Source: Devosia_A sp039934955 (GTDB taxonomy: Bacteria; Pseudomonadota; Alphaproteobacteria; Rhizobiales; Devosiaceae). From it: 64,000 nucleotides of DNA. The translations under genes were made by a program, and so were the position numbers. Under the pieces are notes generated by a model, which did not search any database, was not told the DNA's origin, and saw only the letters and a list, made by a program, of their open reading frames with translations. Shown here in pieces: positions 8,301 to 16,350 of this stretch. The stretch is taken from assembly GCA_039934955.1 (NCBI GenBank), contig JBDTLB010000023.1, positions 1 through 64,000 of the forward strand, given 5' to 3'. How positions within the stretch are numbered: position 1 is the stretch's first letter; the number at the start of each line of letters is the position of its first letter.

Positions 8301-11039
8301 GATAAGCCGTCCTACAAGATCGGCGATATCGTGCATCTGCGGCTCGACCCGCAATTCGCCGGCACCGCGCTGGTGATGGTCGTCGACGACCGCATAATCG
8401 ACATGAAGGCGGTCGACGTTCCGGCCGGTGGCACCACCGTCGATCTGCCGGTGACCGCCGATTGGGGTCCGGGCGCCTATGTAACGGCGACGCTGTATCG
8501 CCCGTCGAGCACCGCTGAAAAGCGGATGCCGGCGCGCGCACTGGGTCTCGCCTTCGCCGATGTCGATCCGGGCGATCTGAAGCTGAATGTCGGCATCGAT
8601 GCGCCCAAGACTGCGCTGCCCCGCCAGAGCTTCACCACGACGCTCAAGCTCGGCAATGTCGCGGCCGGCACCAAGGCCTATGTGGCCGTGGCAGCGGTCG
8701 ATCTCGGCATCCTCAATCTGACGCACTTCGCAGTGCCCGATCCGGATGGCTGGTATTTCGGCCAGCGCCAGCTCGGCGTCGAGTTCCGCGATCTCTACGG
8801 CCAGTTGATCGACCCGACGCAGGGTCTGCTCGGTGCGATGCGCTCGGGCGGCGACGAATCCGCCAGCCGGCTCGGCACGCCGCCCGCCACCTCGGTGCTC
8901 GTCGCGCTCCATTCGGGGATCGTCGAAGTCGGGGCTGACGGCACCGCCACCGTGACGTTCGACATGCCCGACTTCTCGGGCACCGTGCGGCTGATGGCGA
9001 TGGCCTGGACCGACACTGCCGTGGGTCATGCCTCGGCCGACGTGGTGGTCCACGATCCGGTGGTCGTGACACTGAGCCCGCCGCGCTTCCTCAGGCTCGA
9101 CGACACATCGCGCCTCTTGGTCGAGGTCAACAATGTCTCCGGCCCGACCGGCACCTACAAACTGTCGCTCGAGCCCGGCGAAGGTCTCAGCACCGACGCC
9201 AAGGAGACCAGCATCGATCTCGCAGCCGGTGCCCGCACCGCGCTCAATCTCAGCCTCACCGGCGCGGGCCTCGGGGATCAGCATCTGAAGCTGATCCTCA
9301 CCCAGCCGGATGGGGTGACGCAGGTGAAGGAACTGACGCTCGGCGTCCGCGCGTCCTCGGCCCCGATGACGGTGAGCCAGCTGATCCCGATCGAGCCCGG
9401 CAAGACAATCGTGCTCGACAAGGAGCGGTTCGCTTCGCTGATCGCGCACACAGCGAACCTGACCCTCGCGGTTGGGCCAATTGCCCGCCTCGACGTGCCG
9501 CAACTTCTCACCGAGCTCGACCGCTATCCCTATGGGTGCGCCGAGCAGCTCGCGAGCCGCGCCATGCCGCTGCTCTACCTCAACGATGTCGCCACGAGCA
9601 TTGGCCTGGGCACCGACGAAGCCCTGAGCCAGCGCATCAAGGATGCCATCGCTGACCTGTTGACGCACCAGACCTCGACTGGCGGCTTCGGCCTGTGGGG
9701 TCCGTACGACTCGACCGACCTCTGGCTCGACAGCTACGTCACTGACTTCCTGCAGCGCGCCAAGGCGCAGGGCTATGCCGTCCCCGACCAGGCGATGAGC
9801 AACGCCCTCGACAATCTCGGCAACCAGATGTCGGCGGCGACCGACTTCGACAAGGGCGGTGAAGATCTCGCTTATGCCCTCTACGACCTCGCTCGCGGTG
9901 GACGTGCCGCGATCGGCGATCTTCGCTACTACCTCGAAGCCAAGCTCGACAAATTCGCCACCCCGCTCGCCAAGGCCCAACTCGGCGCCGCGCTCGCCCT
10001 CTACGGCGACCGCACCCGTGCTGCCACGGCGTTCACGGCGGCCGTCGAGGGCCTGAAGACGGGCGACGATCCGAAGCGCTGGCGCACTGACTATGGCAGC
10101 CAGCTCCGCGACACCGCCGGTGTCCTGGCGCTTGCGGCCGAGTTCACTCCGGCCGGGATCGACCTGCCGGCACTGGCCAAGATACTCGCCAGCGAGCGCG
10201 ACGCCAAACGCTGGACCTCGACGCAGGATAATGCCTGGACGCTGCTCGCCGCCTCGGCTCTGCAGAAGCAGGCAACCAGCGGCAGCGTCACCATCGACGG
10301 CGCCCCGCTGACTGGAACGGTGTACCAGCGTTACGACCAGGAGCATTTCGACAGTGCTGCTGTGACCATCGTCAACACCGGCAACCAGGCAACGGAGATG
10401 AAAATCTCGGTGACGGGCATCCCATCGACCCCGCCGAAAGCCTCGAGCAACGGCTTCACGATCAGCCGCACCTACTATCTGCCCGACGGCACGGAAGCGG
10501 ACCTCGGCAATCTTCACCAGAACGATCGTTTCGTGGTGGTGCTGTCGATGGCCTCGACCGAGCTTGGATCGGGCCAATATGTGGTGGCCGATCCGTTGCC
10601 CGCGGGGTTCGAGATCGAGAACCCCGATTTGAGCTCGTCGCAGGGCGTGGCCGATCTGAGCTGGCTCAGCGTCGACACCCCGGCACACGTGGAGTCGCGC
10701 ACCGACCAGTATGTCGCGGCGTTCCGCTACGTGCAGGACGCCGGCAATTTCTCGACCGCCTACATGGTTCGCGCCGTTTCCCCGGGCAAGTTCGTGATGC
10801 CGGGCGCAACGATCGAGGACATGTACCGGCCGGAACTGCGGGCCAACACCGATTCCGTTAAGCTGGAGATCAAGACTCCGGGCGATACGCCGGCGCCCGC
10901 CAAGGCTTCGGCTCCCGCCGCGCTCGACGACAAGACTGCGCCCGCGGCGACCACCGCGGATTCTCAGCCCGTGGGAGCCGTCACCCGCACCGTCACCACT
11001 GTGTCGGTGAAGCCGGACGGCTCCATCGTCGCCAAATAG
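5385..11039 (+). CDS. Bacterial alpha-2-macroglobulin with N-terminal PAN domain
   Basis: This is a 1884-residue exported protein. A signal peptide ends near residue 28 with AIAAD, a signal peptidase I site rather than a lipobox. A PAN/Apple-like cysteine domain follows (about 30-105), then a TPR-like helical stretch (about 145-200), a series of MG beta-sandwich domains (including GVYRPGETVFLTTLLRD) and a thioester domain with Cys1385-Ala-Glu-Gln1388. The intact CxEQ predicts a reactive thioester that covalently traps attacking proteases. pbpC follows after 9 bp, the classical pairing thought to protect and repair the envelope. The C-terminal tail is rich in Ala, Pro and Thr. Confidence 0.9.
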   Translation: MTRRLSGLAGWLGLCVLLAFAATAAIAADRSVTLLKDTDLPGFDYQIDKGTTLDKCQAACVGDNLCRAFTFNTKTKWCFMKGDVATTPAQFKGATSGTIVMSLPPDVLEKLREAELPFPAQDLIDSAKYFGGNLPNTDAPPKDLTYPDLVQAGDEAVAQENAAGAAVSYRQALALNKNDPAVWLKFANVMLTQADALYTAQNQSDMYDTGATASYAALNAFIQTPDADRTGRAAALAALAHALERREMWRESVLSYRTSLALVDNLDMQTRLDAVVAQHGFRIVNNDVDAEAADPRICLNFSDPLPLGGTDLSGYIVVDGAPNVAIETTQTQICITGVEHGKRYHIKARAGLPSADNEHLSKDVELDVYVADRSPFVGFANNAYVLPAGLGGGLPITSVNAKTADVVIYRIGDRSIATAVRNGIFKGTLTGYSAEDVANQYGEKVWTGQVDLAQAQNNALVTTAIPVATALPNIQPGAYVITAKVNGLKTQDYWNDLATQWFIVTDLGLTTVSGDDGVHAFVRSLTSAQPVANAKVRLVAVNNEILGEATTDTNGEATFAPGLARGDGGRAPQLLVSETDAGDYAFLDVSKPGFDLTDRGVDGRPSPGPLDLFATSERGVYRPGETVFLTTLLRDQHVKAVSNLPLTMDVERPDGVIASHEVLNDKGAGSYFDALELTKSAMRGAWTVRFYADPNGVALDTVTFLVEDFEPERLAFEVTAPDVPIKTGDVTEIGVAAKFLYGATAPGLAVEADSLVTAVTTLKDYPGYVFGRTDDSFSSDFEPLGVVGTTDDDGNATAEVTVPAPQTTTRPLQAKLTLRLVDSNGRTVERSLTRPVLADGNRIGIKPQFDGSGLQQGSAAGFDVITVAPDGKPAATAGLSWTLSKVETNYQWYRENGTWKWQDITTTNKVANGTVDTLGTGPATISSPVQWGRYLLELTAPDGSTSSSYSFYAGYYYADAGSDTPDTLQVALDKPSYKIGDIVHLRLDPQFAGTALVMVVDDRIIDMKAVDVPAGGTTVDLPVTADWGPGAYVTATLYRPSSTAEKRMPARALGLAFADVDPGDLKLNVGIDAPKTALPRQSFTTTLKLGNVAAGTKAYVAVAAVDLGILNLTHFAVPDPDGWYFGQRQLGVEFRDLYGQLIDPTQGLLGAMRSGGDESASRLGTPPATSVLVALHSGIVEVGADGTATVTFDMPDFSGTVRLMAMAWTDTAVGHASADVVVHDPVVVTLSPPRFLRLDDTSRLLVEVNNVSGPTGTYKLSLEPGEGLSTDAKETSIDLAAGARTALNLSLTGAGLGDQHLKLILTQPDGVTQVKELTLGVRASSAPMTVSQLIPIEPGKTIVLDKERFASLIAHTANLTLAVGPIARLDVPQLLTELDRYPYGCAEQLASRAMPLLYLNDVATSIGLGTDEALSQRIKDAIADLLTHQTSTGGFGLWGPYDSTDLWLDSYVTDFLQRAKAQGYAVPDQAMSNALDNLGNQMSAATDFDKGGEDLAYALYDLARGGRAAIGDLRYYLEAKLDKFATPLAKAQLGAALALYGDRTRAATAFTAAVEGLKTGDDPKRWRTDYGSQLRDTAGVLALAAEFTPAGIDLPALAKILASERDAKRWTSTQDNAWTLLAASALQKQATSGSVTIDGAPLTGTVYQRYDQEHFDSAAVTIVNTGNQATEMKISVTGIPSTPPKASSNGFTISRTYYLPDGTEADLGNLHQNDRFVVVLSMASTELGSGQYVVADPLPAGFEIENPDLSSSQGVADLSWLSVDTPAHVESRTDQYVAAFRYVQDAGNFSTAYMVRAVSPGKFVMPGATIEDMYRPELRANTDSVKLEIKTPGDTPAPAKASAPAALDDKTAPAATTADSQPVGAVTRTVTTVSVKPDGSIVAK

Positions 11040-11048
11040 GCAAACGAT

Positions 11049-13178
11049 ATGACGACAGAACCGTCGCTCGATCCTCTGCCGCCGCGGCGCAAACCGCGGT
11101 GGCGGGCCGTGGCGCTCATCGCCGTGCTCGGGCTCGGACTTGCCGGGCTCGGCTATGGCCGTTCGGTGGTTGAGACCATCAGCGCCGGCCTGCCACACAC
11201 GCCCGACATTGCCACCATGCCGGTCTCGACCGTGGTGGTTGACCGCGACGGCCAATTGCTGCGCCCGTTTACGACGGCCGATGGCATCTGGCGGCTGCCG
11301 GTCGAGATGAAGAATGTCGACCGGCATTTCATCGACATGCTGATTGCCTATGAGGACCAGCATTTCGAAGCCCATCGCGGCATCGACTGGACCTCGATGG
11401 TCCGCGCCGCGGGCCAGTTCGTGCTGGCCGGTGGCCATATCGTGTCGGGTGGATCGACGCTGACCATGCAGCTCGCGCGCCTGCTCGAAGGCGCGCCGAC
11501 CCGCGACTGGTCAGCCAAGCTGCGGCAGCTCGTCCACGCCAACCAGCTCGAGCAGCAGCTCAGCAAGGACCAGATCCTCTCGCTCTATCTCAACCTCGCG
11601 CCCTATGGCGGGAACATCGAAGGCGTGCGCGCCGCGAGCCTCGCCTATTTCGGCAAGGAGCCGGCGCGGCTGACCACCGCGGAAGCGGCGCTGCTGGTGG
11701 CACTGCCGCAATCGCCCGAAGCGCGCCGCCCAGACCGCAACTCCAACGCCGCCCTGACCGGCCGCAACCTCGTGCTCGACCGCATGGTCAGCGAGGGCGT
11801 GATCTCGCTCGAGGAATCGAACGCTGCCAAGCGCGAGCCGATTCCCACTGCGCGCCGCGGCTTCCCGATGCTCGCCGCCCACCTCGCCGACGAGGCGGTG
11901 GCGGCAAAACCCAATGCCCGCGAAATCAAGGTGACCGTCGACAAGCGGCTGCAGGGCGCGCTCGAAAAGCTGGCGCAGGCCAAAGCAACGGTGATCGGCC
12001 CGAAAGTGTCGGTGGCGATCGTCGTTGCCGACCAGGCGACCGGCGATATCCTTGGCTCGGTCGGCTCGGCTGGTTATCTCGGCACCGAAAATGGCGGCTT
12101 CGTCGATATGACCGAGGCTGTGCGCTCGCCGGGCTCAACGCTGAAGCCGCTAATTTACGGGCTGGCCTTCGAGCTCGGCCTCGCCCATCCGCAATCGCTG
12201 ATCGAAGACCGGCCGACGGCATTCCACGGCTATGTGCCGGTGAACTTCGACGGCCTCAACCGCGGCACCGTGACGATCCACGATGCGCTGACGCAGTCGC
12301 TCAACGTGCCGGCTGTGATTGTGCTCGACGCGGTGGGCGTGGCGCGGCTGGTGTCTCGGCTGAAGCGCGCCAATGCCAATCCGCTGTTGCCAGACGAGAC
12401 CGCGGCCGGCCTCGCGGTCGGTCTCGGCGGCGTCGGCGTGACGCTGCGCGATCTCGTGTCGGTGTATGCCTCGATCGCCCGCGGCGGCTCGCCCGTGCAT
12501 CTTAAGGATGGCGTCACCATGCCGCCCGCCGATGCTGATATCGCGGCGCCCGTGCTCGATCCGGTCGCGGCCTGGTATGTGACGGACATTCTCCGCGACG
12601 TGCCGCCGCCGCTCAATGGCGCCGCCGGCCGCATCGCCTTCAAGACTGGCACCTCCTACGGCTACCGCGACGCCTGGGCCATCGGCTATGACGGCAAGAC
12701 CGTGATCGGCGTCTGGGTCGGCCGGCCCGATGGCGCGCCGGTGCCGGGGATTGCCGGCATCACCGCCGCCGCCCCGATCCTGTTCGAAGCGTTCGACCGC
12801 ATGGCGACCCCGATGGCGCCGTTCCGCTCGGCGCCCGAGGGCGTGCTGTTCGCCTCCAACAATGAATTGCCGGCGCCGCTCAAACGCTTCCGCCACCCCA
12901 ACCAGAACGTGACGGCCAAGGAATCGCCGCCGGAGATCGCCTTCCCGGCCGATGGCGTCGATGTCGACCTGGGCCTCGCCGCAGGCGACAGCGCGCCACT
13001 GATCGTCAAGATCCGGAACGGCGCTCCACCCTTCACCTTCTTCGCCAATGGCGCGCCGATCGGCCAATCGGCCTTTTCCCGCCAGGAAAGCTGGACGCCG
13101 GACGGACCCGGCTATGTGACGCTGTCGGTGGTCGACGCCAAGGGCCACTCGGACCGGGTAAAGGTCTTCGTCGACTAG
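11049..13178 (+). CDS. pbpC: Penicillin-binding protein 1C, bifunctional peptidoglycan synthase
   Basis: This 709-residue class A PBP has a cytoplasmic tail, one transmembrane anchor (about 16-40), and a glycosyltransferase domain with EDQHF (Glu102) and the GGSTLTMQLARLL motif. The transpeptidase domain carries Ser363-Thr-Leu-Lys366 (SxxK), SLN (SxN) and KTGT at 532-535, and a C-terminal beta domain (BiPBP_C type) ends the protein. It polymerises and crosslinks glycan strands at the outer face of the inner membrane. All catalytic motifs are present. It is the established genomic partner of alpha-2-macroglobulin. Confidence 0.92.
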   Translation: MTTEPSLDPLPPRRKPRWRAVALIAVLGLGLAGLGYGRSVVETISAGLPHTPDIATMPVSTVVVDRDGQLLRPFTTADGIWRLPVEMKNVDRHFIDMLIAYEDQHFEAHRGIDWTSMVRAAGQFVLAGGHIVSGGSTLTMQLARLLEGAPTRDWSAKLRQLVHANQLEQQLSKDQILSLYLNLAPYGGNIEGVRAASLAYFGKEPARLTTAEAALLVALPQSPEARRPDRNSNAALTGRNLVLDRMVSEGVISLEESNAAKREPIPTARRGFPMLAAHLADEAVAAKPNAREIKVTVDKRLQGALEKLAQAKATVIGPKVSVAIVVADQATGDILGSVGSAGYLGTENGGFVDMTEAVRSPGSTLKPLIYGLAFELGLAHPQSLIEDRPTAFHGYVPVNFDGLNRGTVTIHDALTQSLNVPAVIVLDAVGVARLVSRLKRANANPLLPDETAAGLAVGLGGVGVTLRDLVSVYASIARGGSPVHLKDGVTMPPADADIAAPVLDPVAAWYVTDILRDVPPPLNGAAGRIAFKTGTSYGYRDAWAIGYDGKTVIGVWVGRPDGAPVPGIAGITAAAPILFEAFDRMATPMAPFRSAPEGVLFASNNELPAPLKRFRHPNQNVTAKESPPEIAFPADGVDVDLGLAAGDSAPLIVKIRNGAPPFTFFANGAPIGQSAFSRQESWTPDGPGYVTLSVVDAKGHSDRVKVFVD

Positions 13179-13247
13179 GTCTGGTCCGATGTCTGCAGGA
13201 CGTCCTTTCCACTTGACGGGACGCGGATTTCAGTGCGGAAAGACCAT

Positions 13248-14099
13248 ATGTCTGCGTCCCAAACGCCACATGTTGCTCCCAAGGATTTCGATGCGTTGCG
13301 CACCGCCATCCTTGATCGCAAGAGCAAGCTGCCCAAGCGGCTGACCCAGGTCGCGGCCTATGCGCTCGACAACCCGGACGAGATCGCCTTTCGCACCGCG
13401 GCCAGCATTGCCGGCGCCGCCAACGTGCAGCCATCGACGCTGGTGCGCTTCGCCCAGCAATTCGGCTTCGAGGGCTTTTCGAGCCTGCAGCAGATCTTTC
13501 GGACCCGCCTGAAACAGCGCACCTCGAGCTATGAGGAGCGGCTGCGGCTGCTCGAACAGGACAGCCCGGCCGTGCCCGAGAGCATGGCGATCCTCAACGG
13601 CTTCGTGAATGCCGGGCACCGCTCGCTCGACGCACTGAGCAAGGCCATCGACTCCGAAGCGTTCGAAACCGGCGTCGACCTGCTGGCCGGGGCGCAGACG
13701 ATCTTCCTAATCGCCAAGCGCCGCTCCTACCCGATCAGTTCCTACATGGCCTATGCCTTCGGCAAACTCGGCGTGAAATGCATCGCCGTGGGCACGGCGG
13801 CGGGGATCGACGACGACGTGCTGGCCCTCGCCGGCCCCCAGGACGCCGCCTTCGCCATCAGCTTTTCGCCCTACGCTGCGGAAACCGCCGCGCAGGCCCG
13901 GGCCATGGCGGGACGCGGGGTTTCGGTGGTCTCGCTCACCGATTCGGCCTTCTCGCCGCTGGCCGAATGCTCGAAAGTCTGGTTCGAGGTGGTTGAGGCC
14001 GACCATGCGGGGTTCCGCTCGCTGTCGGCCAGCATGGCGTTCGCCATGGCGCTGACCGTCAGCGTCGCCGAAAAACGCCGGCAGCATATTCCGCGCTGA
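13248..14099 (+). CDS. iolR: RpiR/MurR-family regulator of inositol catabolism
   Basis: The 283-residue protein has an N-terminal RpiR helix-turn-helix domain (about 20-90, with TLVRFAQQFGFEGF) and a C-terminal SIS sugar-phosphate-binding domain (about 125-260). The ATG at 13248 is preceded by GGAAAG at 13237-13242; a GTG at 13233 is a less likely alternative. It stands directly upstream of iolC. The operators at 14160-14175 and 21712-21727 fit the GGAA-N6-TTCC site described for Sinorhizobium IolR. It probably represses the iol genes until an inositol intermediate binds. Confidence 0.87.
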   Translation: MSASQTPHVAPKDFDALRTAILDRKSKLPKRLTQVAAYALDNPDEIAFRTAASIAGAANVQPSTLVRFAQQFGFEGFSSLQQIFRTRLKQRTSSYEERLRLLEQDSPAVPESMAILNGFVNAGHRSLDALSKAIDSEAFETGVDLLAGAQTIFLIAKRRSYPISSYMAYAFGKLGVKCIAVGTAAGIDDDVLALAGPQDAAFAISFSPYAAETAAQARAMAGRGVSVVSLTDSAFSPLAECSKVWFEVVEADHAGFRSLSASMAFAMALTVSVAEKRRQHIPR

Positions 14100-14159
14100 G
14101 TTTCGGCCAATAAATGATCTTTCATCACCGAAAAATGGCGATTTACGCGTTCCACTATT

Positions 14160-14175
14160 TGGAATGAAAATTCCA
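14160..14175. promoter_or_regulatory. IolR operator upstream of iolC
   Basis: This is a perfect inverted repeat, TGGAAT-GAAA-ATTCCA, containing GGAA-N6-TTCC. A further half-site TTCCA at 14150-14154 forms a second inverted pair with TGGAA at 14160-14164, giving three half-sites in a row. It lies 2 bp upstream of the -35 element of the iolC promoter. The same 16-bp palindrome, with a different 4-bp core, occurs upstream of idhA. Confidence 0.8.
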
Positions 14176-14177
14176 TA

Positions 14178-14204
14178 TTGACTATGAGACGGAACCTGTA
14201 TTTC
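14178..14204 (+). promoter_or_regulatory. iolC promoter
   Basis: TTGAC at 14178-14182 and TATTTCGT starting at 14199 are separated by 16 bp. The idhA promoter has the same two elements with the same 16-bp spacing and the same 2-bp distance to the palindrome. Conservation between the two sites, more than the match to consensus, supports the call. Confidence 0.6.
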
Positions 14205-14227
14205 GTTTCTATGTCAGGGAGATAATT

Positions 14228-16156
14228 TTGACAGCGACACGCGACGATGCGGCGAACCGGCCGCTCGATGTCATCACCATTGGCCGCGCCTCGGTTGACC
14301 TCTACGGCCAGCAGATCGGTACGCGGCTCGAGGACATCGGCAGCTTCGCCAAATCGGTGGGCGGCTGCCCGGCCAATATCGCCGTGGGAACTGCGCGGCT
14401 GGGGCTCAAATCGGCGCTGCTGACGCGCATCGGCGCCGAGCAGATGGGCAGCTTCATCCGTGAGCAGCTGAACCGCGAAGGCGTCGAGACCAAAGGGCTC
14501 GTCACCGATCCCGACCGACTGACCGCTTTGGTGCTGCTGTCGGTCGAGGCCGAAGGCATCTCGCCGATGATCTTTTACCGCACCGACTGCGCCGACATGG
14601 CGCTGAACGAGGCCGATATCGACGAGAGCTTCATCGCGTCGGCTCGTGCCATCGTGGTGACCGGCACGCATTTCTCGACCCCCAACGCCGAAGCCGCCCA
14701 GAAGAAGGCGATCCGGATCGCCAGGGCGAACGGCGCGCGCGTAGTGTTCGACATCGACTACCGGCCCAACCTCTGGGGTCTCGCCGGGCATGCGGCGGGC
14801 TTCGAACGCTACGTGAAATCCGACCACGTCACCAAAATCTATCAATCGATCCTCGCCGATACCGATCTGGTGGTCGGCACTGAGGAAGAGATCGCCATTG
14901 CGGCCGGCACCGCCGACCTGCCGGCGGCACTCAAGGCCATCCGAGCGCTCACCACGGCGACGATCGTTCTGAAGCGCGGCGCCAAGGGCTGTATCGTCTA
15001 TGATGGCGCCATCCCGGACGACCTCGAAGACGGCATTGTCGGCAAGGGCTTTCCGATCGAAGTCTATAATGTGCTCGGCGCCGGCGATGCCTTCATGTCG
15101 GGCTTTTTGCGCGGCTGGCTGAAGGGCGAACCGCATTCTATTTCGGCCACCTGGGCCAATGCCTGCGGCGCCTTCGCGGTGTCGCGGCTGCTCTGCGCGC
15201 CGGAATACCCGACCTGGGACGAGATGAGTTTCTTCCTCAAGCATGGCAGCACGGAACACGCGCTGCGCAAGGACGAAGCGCTGAACCATCTGCATTGGGC
15301 GACGACCCGCCGAGCTGCGATCCCGCAACTGATGGCGCTCGCCATCGATCATCGCCTGCAGCTCGAGGACGTGCCCGGCGCAACGCCAGAAAAACTCAAC
15401 GCCTTCAAGCGGCTGGCCGTGAAGGCCGCAGCCCGCGTGGCGCGTGGCCGGCCCGGCTATGGCATGCTGCTCGACGACCGCTATGGCCGCGATGCGCTGT
15501 TCGACGCCGGCCAGCAGGGCAATCTGTGGATCGCCAAACCGATCGAGCAGCCGGGCAGCCGGCCGGTTCGTTTCGAATTCAATCAGGACCTCGGCAGCCG
15601 GCTAATCGACTGGCCGGTCGACCACTGCATCAAGGTGCTGTGCTTTTATCATCCGGACGACCCGGCGGCGCTGAAGGCCGAGCAGATCGACAAGCTGCGG
15701 CAAGCCTACGACGCGGCCCGCAAAATCGGCCGCGAACTGCTGATCGAGATCATCGCCAGCAAGAACGGCGCGATCAACGACACCACGATGTCGAGCGTCC
15801 TGGCCGAGCTCTATGCCGCCGGGCTGAAACCCGATTGGTGGAAGCTCGAGCCGCAGGCCAGTTCCCGCGCCTGGGAGGAAATCGATCGCGTTATCGAAAC
15901 CAACGATTCCTATTGCCGCGGCGTGGTGCTGCTCGGACTCGAAGCCTCGCAGGAGAGCCTCGAGAAGAGCTTTGCCGCGGCGCAGGGCGCCCGCACGGTG
16001 AAGGGTTTTGCGGTTGGGCGCACGATTTTTGCTGAGGCAGCACGTAGTTGGCTGGCCGGCACGATGACCGACGAGCAGGCGATTGCCGACATGGCGCACC
16101 GGTTCGAATCGCTGACCAGTATCTGGCAGGGTCTCGGCGAGACGGCTGCGGCCTGA
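14228..16156 (+). CDS. iolC: 5-dehydro-2-deoxygluconokinase fused to a DUF2090 aldolase-like domain
   Basis: This 642-residue protein starts at a TTG preceded by AGGGAG at 14216-14221. Residues about 15-330 form a PfkB sugar kinase with the C-terminal GAGDAF motif containing the catalytic Asp. Residues about 340-640 form the DUF2090 TIM-barrel domain related to class I aldolases. The kinase phosphorylates 5-dehydro-2-deoxygluconate. The second domain is thought to act as, or stand in for, the IolJ aldolase that yields dihydroxyacetone phosphate and malonate semialdehyde. The fusion is common in Proteobacteria. It heads the rightward iol operon. Confidence 0.92.
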   Translation: MTATRDDAANRPLDVITIGRASVDLYGQQIGTRLEDIGSFAKSVGGCPANIAVGTARLGLKSALLTRIGAEQMGSFIREQLNREGVETKGLVTDPDRLTALVLLSVEAEGISPMIFYRTDCADMALNEADIDESFIASARAIVVTGTHFSTPNAEAAQKKAIRIARANGARVVFDIDYRPNLWGLAGHAAGFERYVKSDHVTKIYQSILADTDLVVGTEEEIAIAAGTADLPAALKAIRALTTATIVLKRGAKGCIVYDGAIPDDLEDGIVGKGFPIEVYNVLGAGDAFMSGFLRGWLKGEPHSISATWANACGAFAVSRLLCAPEYPTWDEMSFFLKHGSTEHALRKDEALNHLHWATTRRAAIPQLMALAIDHRLQLEDVPGATPEKLNAFKRLAVKAAARVARGRPGYGMLLDDRYGRDALFDAGQQGNLWIAKPIEQPGSRPVRFEFNQDLGSRLIDWPVDHCIKVLCFYHPDDPAALKAEQIDKLRQAYDAARKIGRELLIEIIASKNGAINDTTMSSVLAELYAAGLKPDWWKLEPQASSRAWEEIDRVIETNDSYCRGVVLLGLEASQESLEKSFAAAQGARTVKGFAVGRTIFAEAARSWLAGTMTDEQAIADMAHRFESLTSIWQGLGETAAA

Positions 16157-16197
16157 TAGAAGACCGATAGGGATCGAGAGATCGACGCGTGTGACCT

Positions 16198-16313
16198 CCC
16201 CCTCATCCGGCTTCGCCACCTTCCCCCACAAGGGGAGAAGGCAATTGAGCCGAGAGCCCGTAAGATGTGCCTTCTCCCTTGATGGGAGAAGGTGCCCGAA
16301 GGGCGGATGAGGG
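16198..16313. repeat. Intergenic palindromic repeat between iolC and iolD
   Basis: The outer arms CCCTCATCCG (16200-16209) and CGGATGAGGG (16304-16313) are exact inverted repeats. Inner arms with GGGAGAAGG and CCTTCTCCC extend the fold. This is the CCCTCATCCG class of intergenic palindrome widespread in Rhizobiales. It probably folds in the iolC-iolD message and may affect stability or downstream expression. The element at 20464-20601 is a diverged relative. Confidence 0.75.
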
Positions 16314-16350
16314 TGGGGGCGGGCCGCACGGTCGGCGTAGGAGGAACGAA

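Noticed and set aside
7716..11438. Very long open frame (1240 codons) on the minus strand opposite the macroglobulin gene
   Set aside because: It is the antisense of a strongly supported gene, is Arg/Gly/Asp rich, and has no domain. High-GC coding regions commonly give such shadows.
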